Assembly (NCBI RefSeq): GCF_005862305.2
Contig: NZ_CP054021.1
Coordinates: 4,753,501-4,817,500, forward strand
Source of the DNA: Rhizobium indicum
GTDB taxonomy: Bacteria > Pseudomonadota > Alphaproteobacteria > Rhizobiales > Rhizobiaceae
Direction: 5' to 3'
Length of the DNA: 64,000 bases
The position numbers and the translations under genes were made by a program. The notes below the pieces were generated by a model. That model searched no databases and was not told the DNA's origin. It saw only the letters and a list, made by a program, of their open reading frames with translations. This document shows positions 55,916 to 63,496 of the stretch, in pieces. The first letter of the stretch is position 1. Every line of letters starts with the position of its first letter.

Positions 55916-56314
55916 GTGATGTCGGGCATTCTTATCGCCACCCTGTTGGCAACGGTTTCAGCAAAGATTCCCGCCGGATTTTCCAGCGGTGACCTCCTCT
56001 ATTCTGATTGCGGCGGCTCACGGCAGTTTGTCGTCGGATATGTCGCGGGTTGGTTGGACAAGTGGAACCGGGACGAGTATTTGGCCCGCCGTATTTTCAC
56101 CGAAGTCGTTCCTGCGCCGAAAGCAATGGTGAACTCGGCGTATTTTGCCAACTCCGTCGGGGTAAACGTCTGTGTGCCGGTTGGAACGACCGCGGAAGCA
56201 ATCGGCAATACGTTGTGTACATTCCTAGAAGAGAATCCCGGCATTCGCGAGGCCACTGGCGACGAGCTGATGACGACCTTGATCGCCTATAAATACCGCT
56301 GCCCCGTGCCGTAG
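55916..56314 (+). CDS. Rap1a/Tai-like immunity-type protein
   Basis: A 132-residue exported protein: short signal MMSGILIATLLATVSAKIPA, then the Rap1a/Tai pattern: SSGDLLYSDCGG, FVVGYVAGWLD, NVCVPVGTTAEAIGNTLCTFLEENPG, and a final YKYRCPVP. Four or more cysteines suggest disulfides. In other bacteria the family includes immunity proteins against type VI amidase effectors (Rap1a, Tai4). No effector gene adjoins it, so an orphan or other role is possible. Family by pattern recognition only. Confidence 0.7.
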   Translation: MMSGILIATLLATVSAKIPAGFSSGDLLYSDCGGSRQFVVGYVAGWLDKWNRDEYLARRIFTEVVPAPKAMVNSAYFANSVGVNVCVPVGTTAEAIGNTLCTFLEENPGIREATGDELMTTLIAYKYRCPVP

Positions 56315-56319
56315 GAACG

Positions 56320-57012
56320 TCAAACTCCCCCCGGCTTGTTGGTTTCGATGAAACGGCTGAGCGAGGTGGCGGCGTTCAGCATGTGGGCGCGCATGCGCCG
56401 CGATGCCATCTCACCGTCGCCTTCGGCGATCGCCTGCATGATTGCCTCGTGCTCGTCCCGGGATCGGCGCAGCCGTTCGCCCTGGCGCAGCTGTGTGCGC
56501 CGGAAGGCGTTCAGGCGGTTGCGCACGGCGATTGCCTGTTCGGCAAGGAAGCTATTGTGGGTGGCGTGATAGATGGCTTCATGGAATTGGCGGTTGAAGC
56601 TGTCATAGGCGTCGAAATTTCCGGCTTCGACAATCGGCTCTGAGAGGTCGTGCAGTTCGATCAGATGGCTGCGCTCCAGCGGTGTCATGCGGTAGGTGGC
56701 GAGCCTGACGCATACGGCCTCGATTTCGGCCACCGTTTCGAACATTTCCATGATGCGCTCCGGCGTCATACGGGCGACGACGCCGCCGCGCCGGGCGCGA
56801 AGCTCGACGAGGCCGCCCGCAGCCAGCTGACGCAGCGCTTCGCGAACCGGCGTCCGGGAGGCGCCGAAACGATCGGCAAGCTGCTGTTCGTCCAACGCTG
56901 CGCCCGCCGCCAGCGTGCCGGTGGCGATCTCGTCCGTCAGGGCGTTGCGGATGCGGTCGGAGAGCAACCCGCGATCATCGCCGTCATCCTCGGTTTCGAA
57001 ACCACTCGCCAT
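56320..57012 (-). CDS. GntR family regulator (FCD domain)
   Basis: A 230-residue FadR-type GntR: N-terminal winged helix (IATGTLAAGAALDEQQLADRFGASRTPVREALRQLAAGGLVELRARRGGVV) and an all-helical FCD ligand domain with the usual Asp/His metal residues (DSFNRQFHEAIYHATHN). The start at 57012 has GGAGATAACGGA upstream; a longer reading to 57096 is less likely. Faces away from the alpha/beta hydrolase gene, so probably controls it. Confidence 0.92.
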   Translation of the reverse strand: MASGFETEDDGDDRGLLSDRIRNALTDEIATGTLAAGAALDEQQLADRFGASRTPVREALRQLAAGGLVELRARRGGVVARMTPERIMEMFETVAEIEAVCVRLATYRMTPLERSHLIELHDLSEPIVEAGNFDAYDSFNRQFHEAIYHATHNSFLAEQAIAVRNRLNAFRRTQLRQGERLRRSRDEHEAIMQAIAEGDGEMASRRMRAHMLNAATSLSRFIETNKPGGV

Positions 57013-57381
57013 TCCGTTATCTCCGATCGGTTTTAAACATCGACGGCTCGGTCGATTGTATGCAAATGCGATTGATGTGCCGCTAGGCGTATACACTTAT
57101 TGCATCACGAAGGTGTTACGTATTCAATAATTGACTTTATATCGAATGGGAATACATAAATCTCCAGCAGGCAGGCTTTTGCATACACGAAGCCGATTGA
57201 AACACCGAATTTGAATACGACGGGAGCCGCAACGCGGCGAAGGCCAACGCCTCGCGCCGGGCAAAGCAAACCGTGCCGACATGGCATCACAGACCAACCG
57301 ATTTTGACTTGGCTTCGGGTCTTCAGTCCCGAGCCACATGCTTTCGATCCTTCAATTCCTGGACGCACAAGGAACCAGATC
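57013..57381. other. Divergent regulatory gap, gntR / hydrolase
   Basis: No gene supported. AT-rich middle at about 57110-57165 with the promoter and operator candidates described in the separate entry. GC-rich stretches at 57190-57380 encode nothing recognisable. Confidence 0.5.
57056..57188. promoter_or_regulatory. Inverted operator candidates between gntR and hydrolase genes
   Basis: TTGTATGCAAA at 57056-57066 and TTTGCATACAC at 57178-57188 are reverse complements over ten bases, and GTATAC lies between them at about 57089. GntR-FCD proteins often bind TTGTATACAA-like sites. A possible -35/-10 pair for the hydrolase is TTGACT (57131) and TACATA (57153). Confidence 0.5.
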
Positions 57382-58164
57382 ATGATGATGAACAGACGGA
57401 CTTTCTCGGCCGCCCTTGTTGCCGGCGCCACCGCTTCTCTGCTTGCCACCCGCGGCATGGCCGCGACATCCGCTCCGGTTAAGGCGCGCAACGTCGTGCT
57501 GGCGCACGGGCTGTTTGCCGACGGCTCGTGCTGGACCGAGGTGATCGCGCGCCTGCAGGCGGCCGGGCTCAATGCCACGGCGGTGCAGAACCCGCTGACG
57601 ACGCTGCCGGAGGCCGTCGCTGCCGTGAAGCGGGTGCTCGACCGGCAGGACGGCCCGACGGTTCTGGTCGGGCATTCGTTTTCCGGCATGATGGTCACCG
57701 AGGCCGGCGTGCACCCTGATGTTTCGGCGCTCGTCTATGTGGCGGCGCGGGCGCCGGATGCAGGTGAGGATTATACCGCTCTCGCCAAAACCTTCCCAAC
57801 GCCACCGGCTTCGGCCGGCATCGTCTTCGACGGCGACGAGGGTCGGCTGAGCGAGGAAGCCTTCCTGCGTGATTTCGCCGGCGACCTGCCGGAGGCGAAA
57901 GCGAAAGTTCTCTATGCTGTGCAGCAGCCATTCCAAAAGGTGCTACTGACCGGCAAGACGACACAGGCCGCCTGGCGTTCGAAGCCGAGCTGGTATGCCG
58001 TCTCGACCGAGGACCGGACGATCAATCCCGATCTCGAACGCTTCATGGCCAAACGCATGGGCGCGAAGGCCATTGAAATCCAGGCTAGCCATCTGTCGTT
58101 GATCTCCCACCCGGACGAGATCACAAAGCTGATCCTCGAGGCTGCGGGGCAGAATACGGACTGA
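57382..58164 (+). CDS. Exported alpha/beta hydrolase
   Basis: A 260-residue protein: possible twin-arginine or Sec signal (MMMNRRTFSAALVAGATASLLATRGMAAT), then VVLAHGLFADGSCWTEVIARLQ, nucleophile Ser in VLVGHSFSGMMVTEAG, and C-terminal acid/His SYAVSTEDRTINPD-like and IEIQASHLSLISHPDE. Family resembles pyrethroid-hydrolase/MhpC-like esterases. Likely target of the divergent GntR. Confidence 0.88.
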   Translation: MMMNRRTFSAALVAGATASLLATRGMAATSAPVKARNVVLAHGLFADGSCWTEVIARLQAAGLNATAVQNPLTTLPEAVAAVKRVLDRQDGPTVLVGHSFSGMMVTEAGVHPDVSALVYVAARAPDAGEDYTALAKTFPTPPASAGIVFDGDEGRLSEEAFLRDFAGDLPEAKAKVLYAVQQPFQKVLLTGKTTQAAWRSKPSWYAVSTEDRTINPDLERFMAKRMGAKAIEIQASHLSLISHPDEITKLILEAAGQNTD

Positions 58165-58337
58165 TGCCGAGGCCGGGAAGCGGCAGGGCCGTTCGCCGGC
58201 TGGCTTTGGTGATGGGCCATGATGCCGCGACGGTCGCGTCAAGTTTGGCCGAGGTTCGGAACAAGAGGCGGCCGGGGGTGTTAACCGAGCTAAGCCTCCA
58301 TCGAAGTTGCAGTTCACCTCGCTTGCGAGAGACCGCT

Positions 58338-58730
58338 ATGGCCATCCACTTTAATCATACCATCCTCTTGGCTCGCGACAGCAAGACCTCGGCAGATTTT
58401 CTGGCCGATATGTTGGGGCTGCCGGCGCCGCGGCGCTGGGGGCCGTTCTACATGGTCACGACCGACAACGACGCCAATCTCGATTATATGGATACGGAAG
58501 ACGAGATCGTCCGCCAACACTACGCCTTCCTGGTCGGAGACGGTGAATTCGAGGCGATATTTAATCGAATTCGCGAGCGGAACCTGCGCTACTGGGCTGA
58601 CCCCGGCCAGCGGAAGCCGAGCGAGACCAATGACCACGACAACGGGCGCGGGGTCTATTTCGAAGATCCGAACGGCCACCTGGTTGAAATCATCACGCGC
58701 GCTTATGGCAGCGGCGGCTGGAATCCGTGA
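58338..58730 (+). CDS. VOC family (glyoxalase/dioxygenase fold) protein
   Basis: A 130-residue vicinal oxygen chelate protein: HFNHTILLARDSKTSADFLADMLGLP at the start, YFEDPNGHLVEIITRAYG at the end, with candidate metal ligands His in HTILL, Glu in VEIIT and others. Could be glyoxalase, dioxygenase or resistance protein; no way to choose. ATG at 58338; longer reading rejected. Confidence 0.9.
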   Translation: MAIHFNHTILLARDSKTSADFLADMLGLPAPRRWGPFYMVTTDNDANLDYMDTEDEIVRQHYAFLVGDGEFEAIFNRIRERNLRYWADPGQRKPSETNDHDNGRGVYFEDPNGHLVEIITRAYGSGGWNP

Positions 58731-58790
58731 GCTTGGCGCCAAGGGAGGCGACCCCGGTGCATCCCTGAGCGGCGAGGGCCGCCGCTCCTC

Positions 58791-60137
58791 TCATATCGGT
58801 CGGCGCAGCGGCCTGAACGCTGCTCGAAGCTCGGCGGAGAAGAGCTCCGGCTGCTCCCAGGCGGCGAAGTGGCCGCCCTTGTCGACCTTGTGGAAATAGC
58901 TAAGGTTGCGATAGGCGCGACGGGCCCATGTCTCCGGGGCCTGATAGCTCTCCCCAGGAAAGACGGTGATGGCGACCGGAAGCGCGATCTTGGAGGTCTT
59001 CTCCCCGGCCGCAAGGACGGGACTGCGCCCGCCGCCATATTCCCAGTGGATCCGGGCCGAGGAAGCGGCGCTGTTGGTCAACCAGTAAAGCGTGATGTCG
59101 TCGAGCACCTCGTCGGGAGACTTTTCGGGATCGCTGCTGTCGTAGGTCCAGTGCGTGAAGCCTGGATGACCGAGCATCCATGCCGCAAGGCCGGCCGGGG
59201 AATCCGATATGGCGTAGCCGATCGTCTGCGGCCTCGTGCCCATCATCGTGGCATAGGACCTGTTCCCCATCTTGGCTGCGGCGCTGAGGGCATCGAACGC
59301 CGCGCGTTCTTCGGTGGAGAGTCGCTGCGGCGCCGGCCCGCCCGCGGCGAGCACTGCGGCAACTTCGGGCGGCACGACAGCCGGCAGGTTGATGTGGATG
59401 CCGAGCAGACCTTGTGGCGCGAGCCGTGCCATCGCGCCGGAGACCGGCGAGCCCCAGTCGCCGCCCTGGGCAACGTAGCTGCTGTAAGCGAGGCGCTTCA
59501 TCAATTCCGCCCAGGCCTGCGCGATGCGGTCCGGCCCCCAGCCGGTGCCGGTCGGCTTGCCGGAGAAGCCGTAGCCCGGCATCGAAGGAATGACCACGTC
59601 GAACGCATCTTCGGCGCGTCCGCCATGAGCGGTCGGATCGGTGAGCGGGCCGATGATCTTGAGGTTCTCGAATACCGATCCCGGCCAGCCATGGGTGATG
59701 ATGACGGGCAGAGCATTCGGATGTTTCGAGCGGACGTGAATGAAGTGGATGTCTAGGCCGTCGATCTCGGTGATGAATTGCGGCAGCGCGTTCAGCTTCG
59801 CTTCCGCCTTTCGCCAGTCGTAGCTGGTGCCCCAATAATCGACGAGCGGCTTGATCTTTTCGAGCTGTATGCCCTGCGACTGGTCGTCGACCGTCTCGCG
59901 TTCGGGCCAGCGTGTTGCCAGCACGCGCCGGCGAAGGTCGAGGAGGTCCGCCTCGGGAGTGTCGACGCGAAACGGGCGGATCGCATCTCCCGTGGCAGCC
60001 GATGCTGGATAGGACGGAAACAGGCTGGTCGCGCCCACCGCGGCGATCCCGATCGCCGCGGTGGTCAGGAACCTGCGCCGGTCGCGGTTCAGGGATTCCG
60101 GGCCGGCACTTGTGAGCATTTTGAAGAGCATGGTCAT
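58791..60137 (-). CDS. Exported epoxide hydrolase (copy 2)
   Basis: A 448-residue paralogue of the epoxide hydrolase at 52114. Twin-arginine signal RDRRRFLTTAAIGIAAVGAT, EHN domain (PFRVDTPEADLLDLRRRVLATRWPE), HGWPGS, nucleophile Asp in VAQGGDWGSPV, His in VDKGGHFAAWEQP. AGGAGACAATGCC precedes the ATG at 60137. Its start overlaps the stop (TGA) of an isochorismatase-like fragment, a frame relation typical of a former operon. Predicted periplasmic. Confidence 0.94.
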   Translation of the reverse strand: MTMLFKMLTSAGPESLNRDRRRFLTTAAIGIAAVGATSLFPSYPASAATGDAIRPFRVDTPEADLLDLRRRVLATRWPERETVDDQSQGIQLEKIKPLVDYWGTSYDWRKAEAKLNALPQFITEIDGLDIHFIHVRSKHPNALPVIITHGWPGSVFENLKIIGPLTDPTAHGGRAEDAFDVVIPSMPGYGFSGKPTGTGWGPDRIAQAWAELMKRLAYSSYVAQGGDWGSPVSGAMARLAPQGLLGIHINLPAVVPPEVAAVLAAGGPAPQRLSTEERAAFDALSAAAKMGNRSYATMMGTRPQTIGYAISDSPAGLAAWMLGHPGFTHWTYDSSDPEKSPDEVLDDITLYWLTNSAASSARIHWEYGGGRSPVLAAGEKTSKIALPVAITVFPGESYQAPETWARRAYRNLSYFHKVDKGGHFAAWEQPELFSAELRAAFRPLRRPI

Positions 60138-60352
60138 GGCATTGTCTCCTTTGAAGCCGACGCCTTGGGCAAGACTTCGATGAGTTCGGCCGTCGTCAGA
60201 ATAGCATGGGCGTAGGTCGGGCCGTTCAGCTTGTGCGCAGCATCTATCATTTGGTGCGAGAAGGCGGCCGTCGCGTCGCTCACCAGGGTCCCGAAATAAC
60301 CGAGTTCCATGGCGAAGCGGGCGGTGGATTCGATACAGGTATTCCCGCCGGA
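60134..60352 (-). pseudogene. C-terminal remnant of an isochorismatase-family cysteine hydrolase
   Basis: Reading the minus strand from 60352 gives about 72 residues: SGGNTCIESTARFAMELGYF, then GTLVSDATAAFSHQMIDAAH and KLNGPTYAHAILTTAELIEV, ending in TGA at 60134-60136. This matches the C-terminal third of isochorismatase-like hydrolases, including the Cys of the TNTCIESTAR-type active site. The N-terminal two thirds are absent: the frame meets the stop codon of the neighbouring TetR gene. Too short to be a working enzyme, so probably a deletion remnant. Confidence 0.75.
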
Positions 60353-61024
60353 TCATCTCGATGCGAGGCCGGCCGTATCGCGCAGGTGATCGGGATGCGT
60401 GCCGCCGCCCATACTTCTCGCCACCATCGCGACGATGGTTTCGAAGAGTTCGTTCTTTGCCTCGACAGCGGTGATGTCGCCCGACGCGGCGGCATAGGAG
60501 AGCGCTTCGGCGGCGCCGAGCATGGCCCAGAGGCCGGCTGCGGCGATCGTGCCGGCACCGGTAAAGGGCGAAAGCGCGATGCGGCATTTCTCGATGAAGG
60601 CCGCTTCGTATTCGCGCTTGATCCTTTCGAGTTCCGGCGAGCCGGCAAGTGCTGCGATCACACCGGGGATTTCGCGGCCCTGAAGAAGCACGCAGTCGAC
60701 ATAGGAGGTGGCGATGACTTTGGCCCGGTCGGCGAGCGACGGCTGGCTTGCCGCAAGGGCTGCATCCATCACAGCCGTCTGGCGGGCGTCGAATTCGCGG
60801 TAGAGCGCTGCGAGCAGGCCGGGGCGGGTTTCGAAATGATCATAGACCACGGGTTTCGTTACGCCCGCCCGCTCGGAAAGCCGGCCGAGGGTCAGCGCTT
60901 CCGTTCCCTCGTCACGGGCGATCTGCCAAGCGACGTCGAGAAGCTGGCGATGCCGGTCCTGCCGCGACAGGCGGCGGCGCGGTTGCGGATCGGTCGGCTG
61001 CCCGGTTGTTTCGGCGCTTGACAT
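60353..61024 (-). CDS. TetR family transcriptional regulator
   Basis: A 223-residue TetR: HTH RQLLDVAWQIARDEGTEALTLGRLSERAGVTKPVVYDHFETRPGLLAALYREFDARQ near residues 25-80, then a helical ligand domain. The start at 61024 is used; a longer reading to 61099 is not supported. It faces away from the quinone-reductase gene with operator-like repeats in between, so it probably represses that gene and itself. Confidence 0.92.
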   Translation of the reverse strand: MSSAETTGQPTDPQPRRRLSRQDRHRQLLDVAWQIARDEGTEALTLGRLSERAGVTKPVVYDHFETRPGLLAALYREFDARQTAVMDAALAASQPSLADRAKVIATSYVDCVLLQGREIPGVIAALAGSPELERIKREYEAAFIEKCRIALSPFTGAGTIAAAGLWAMLGAAEALSYAAASGDITAVEAKNELFETIVAMVARSMGGGTHPDHLRDTAGLASR

Positions 61025-61030
61025 GACTAT

Positions 61031-61073
61031 ATACCAAAAGTAACTTACTGAAAGTAGCTTACCAAAAGTATAC
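61031..61073. promoter_or_regulatory. TetR operator candidates
   Basis: AAGTAACTT (61038-61046) and AAGTAGCTT (61052-61060), 14 bp apart, are near-palindromic and in the same orientation; a partial third, AAAAGTATAC, follows at 61064. Spacing and position between divergent tetR and oxidoreductase starts fit TetR dimer sites. Confidence 0.6.
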
Positions 61074-61117
61074 AGCCTGTGCCTTTCATCCGCAATCATT
61101 CAGCAGGAGTTTTCGCC

Positions 61118-61714
61118 ATCCACGCGCTCATCGTCGTCGCGCATCCCGATCCCCGGTCGCTCACCCACGGCGTTGCCGCCCACCTTGCCGAGGGTGTCGC
61201 GCTTGCCGATGCCGGCCATTCCCTGGAGATCGCCGATCTCGCGGCCGAGGGCTTCGATCCCCGGTTCAGCGCTGCCGATCTCGGCCTGCATCTGAGGGAC
61301 GAGGCGGTGCCGGCCGATGTCGCCGCCGAGCAGGCGAGGATCGACCGCGCCGATGCGCTGGTGCTCGTCTATCCTGTCTACTGGTGGTCGATGCCGGGGC
61401 TGCTCAAGGGATGGATCGACCGGGTGTTCACCAATGGTTGGGCTTATGACGATCGCTCGGGTACCGGGGTGGCGAAGCTGCTCGGCCGTCTGCCGGTGCA
61501 TCTGGTCGGGCTTGGCGGCGCCGATGCCGGGACCTATGCGCGGCACGGCTATTTCGGCGCCATGAAGACGCAGATCGATCACGGCATCTTCAACTATTGC
61601 GGCGCCCCCGTAGTGACATCCGAGCTGCTGCTCGAAGCCGGGCCGGACAATGTGGCCGCTCATCTCAAGGCGGCGCGCGCCATCGGCTGCGGGCTTTTTG
61701 GTTCGCGGCAATAG
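61118..61714 (+). CDS. NAD(P)H-dependent flavodoxin-fold quinone reductase, unusual start
   Basis: About 198 residues from the probable start (211 from a GTG at 61079). FMN-binding flavodoxin fold: HALIVVAHPDPRSLTHGV, VYPVYWWSMPGLLKGWIDRVFTNGWAY, VGLGGADAGTYARHGY, typical of KefF/DT-diaphorase-like proteins that reduce quinones with NAD(P)H. Start choice: AGGAG at 61105-61109 stands 8 nt before ATC at 61118, exactly where family proteins have Met before HALIVV. The GTG at 61079 lacks a ribosome site. Likely regulated by the divergent TetR. Confidence 0.8.
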   Translation: MHALIVVAHPDPRSLTHGVAAHLAEGVALADAGHSLEIADLAAEGFDPRFSAADLGLHLRDEAVPADVAAEQARIDRADALVLVYPVYWWSMPGLLKGWIDRVFTNGWAYDDRSGTGVAKLLGRLPVHLVGLGGADAGTYARHGYFGAMKTQIDHGIFNYCGAPVVTSELLLEAGPDNVAAHLKAARAIGCGLFGSRQ

Positions 61715-61795
61715 AGGGCTGTCCGGCCGCGCCGTTTTGCGGGTCGGCGCGGGCAGAGTCTTGCGCCACCGGCCTTTTCACGAGAAAAGCCTTGG

Positions 61796-62755
61796 ATGAG
61801 CATTCCCAAGACACATCCCTTCGATTTCGACCCCACCTACGGCATGCATCTCGCGGAGCTTCTCGCGGTCGAGCCGCCCGAGGCGGCTGCGGGTTTCGAC
61901 GATTTCTGGAAGGCGCGTTATCTCAAGGCGCTGGCGGTCGATCCGCAGCCGGTGCTGCGCCGGAGCAAGATCACCCATCCCGACTGGCACGTGCTCGATC
62001 TCGTCTATATCTCGACCGGTTCATTCAGGATCGGCGGCTGGCTCATCCTGCCGCGTCGGGGGGAGGTGCGGCGCGGCCTCGTCGTCGGGCATGGTTATGG
62101 CGGGCGGGATCGGCCTGAATTCGATCTGCCGGTCAAGGAAACGGCAGTGCTTTTTCCCTGCTGCCGCGGGCTGTCGCTTAGCGCTCGTCCGCCGATCTCG
62201 CAGAATCCGTCCTGGCATGTGCTCCACGATATCGACAAGCCGAAATCCTATATCATCGGCGGCTGCGTCGAGGATATCTGGCTCGCGGTTTCGACGCTTG
62301 TTGCGCTCTATCCCTGGCTTTCGGAGCATATCGGTTATAGCGGCATCAGCTTCGGCGGCGGTGTCGGGGCGATGGCGATCGCTTACGACCAGCGCATCGA
62401 TCGCGGTCATCTGGCGCTGCCGAGCTTCGGGGATCAGCCGCTGCGGCTGACCTTGCCGACAGTCGGCAGCGCGCAATCGGTGCAGGAGTATCATAAGAAA
62501 CACGCAGATGTGCTCGAGACGCTTCGGCTCTACGATGCGGCAACGGCCGCTTCGCGGATCAAGGTGCCGATGCTGGTTGCTGTTGCGCTGTTCGATCCTT
62601 CGGTGGCGCCGCCCTGCCAGTTTGCTGTCGCGAATGCGATACCAAAATTTAATGAAATCTTCATCCTGGATGCAGGGCACTTCGACTATCCTGGCAGCGC
62701 TGAGCAAGAGGCGGTTCTCCGCGACAAGGTGGGACAGTTTTTCAGGGTGCCATGA
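61796..62755 (+). CDS. Acetyl xylan esterase family hydrolase
   Basis: A 319-residue alpha/beta hydrolase of the AXE1 (acetyl xylan/cephalosporin deacetylase) type: DFWKARYLKALAVDPQP, GGWLILPRRG, RGLVVGHGYGGRD, nucleophile Ser in GYSGISFGGGVGAMAIAY, VALFDPSVAPPCQF, and His at DAGHFDYPG. No signal, so cytosolic. Its stop overlaps the next gene's start (ATGA), implying translational coupling. Substrate probably an acetylated sugar or other ester. Confidence 0.9.
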   Translation: MSIPKTHPFDFDPTYGMHLAELLAVEPPEAAAGFDDFWKARYLKALAVDPQPVLRRSKITHPDWHVLDLVYISTGSFRIGGWLILPRRGEVRRGLVVGHGYGGRDRPEFDLPVKETAVLFPCCRGLSLSARPPISQNPSWHVLHDIDKPKSYIIGGCVEDIWLAVSTLVALYPWLSEHIGYSGISFGGGVGAMAIAYDQRIDRGHLALPSFGDQPLRLTLPTVGSAQSVQEYHKKHADVLETLRLYDAATAASRIKVPMLVAVALFDPSVAPPCQFAVANAIPKFNEIFILDAGHFDYPGSAEQEAVLRDKVGQFFRVP

Positions 62756-63480
62756 ACCGCGAATATCTGCGCTGGTACAGTCAGCGGCTGCATCGAGACA
62801 TGGAGATGCTGGTGTTCGGCCATGCCGGCGCCAAGGTGCTGGTTTTCCCGACGCGGGAAGGGCGCTTCTTCGAATATGAGCAGCTCGGCCTGGTCGGAAG
62901 CCTTGCCGACAAACTGCAGGCTGGGCAACTTCAACTCTATTGCATCGAGGGTCTGGCCGCCGAGAGCCTCTATGGCTTCCACCGCCATCCGGCCGAACGC
63001 ATCCGTCGGCATGCGGCTCTCGAAGAGTATATCCTCAACGAGGTGCTGCCGCTGATGGCAGCGAAGAACTCACACGACTGCACCATCGTGCACGGATGCA
63101 GCCTCGGCGCCTTCCAGGCGGCGAGCCTCGTCTTTCGTCATCCGCATCTCTTCCGCAAGCTCGTCGCCTTTTCCGGCCGATACGACCTGACGATGAAGGT
63201 GGAATCCTTCGGCGACCTGTTCGACGGCTATTACGATGACAGCATCTACTTCCACACGCCGGCGCATTTCCTGCCCGGACTTGGCGACGACTGGCGGCTC
63301 GACAGGTTACGTCAGCTCGACATCGTTCTCACCATCGGCGATGCCGATCCTTTCCTCGACAACAACCGCTATCTCAGCCGGCTGCTGGGCGAGAAGAATG
63401 TCGGCCATCAGCTACATGTCTGGGACGGACGCGCCCACCGCGCCGGCGCCTGGAGGAAGATGGCGCCGCTTTACATCTGA
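62752..63480 (+). CDS. Putative esterase (alpha/beta hydrolase, esterase D-like)
   Basis: A 242-residue protein: core strands KVLVFPTREGRFFEYEQLGL, nucleophile Ser in IVHGCSLGAFQAASLVFRHP, acidic residue in IGDADPFLDNN and His in VWDGRAHRAGAWRKM. Member of the putative-esterase superfamily. Overlaps the AXE1-like gene by 4 bp (ATGA). No signal peptide. Substrate unknown. Confidence 0.88.
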   Translation: MNREYLRWYSQRLHRDMEMLVFGHAGAKVLVFPTREGRFFEYEQLGLVGSLADKLQAGQLQLYCIEGLAAESLYGFHRHPAERIRRHAALEEYILNEVLPLMAAKNSHDCTIVHGCSLGAFQAASLVFRHPHLFRKLVAFSGRYDLTMKVESFGDLFDGYYDDSIYFHTPAHFLPGLGDDWRLDRLRQLDIVLTIGDADPFLDNNRYLSRLLGEKNVGHQLHVWDGRAHRAGAWRKMAPLYI

Positions 63481-63496
63481 CACCTCGGGATGCCCC

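Noticed and set aside
60280..60587. Long N-terminal extension of epoxide hydrolase copy 2 through 60587
   Set aside because: The residues before 60137 are a different reading frame of the tetR 3' part and the isochorismatase remnant; the ATG at 60137 has AGGAGA and starts the Tat signal.
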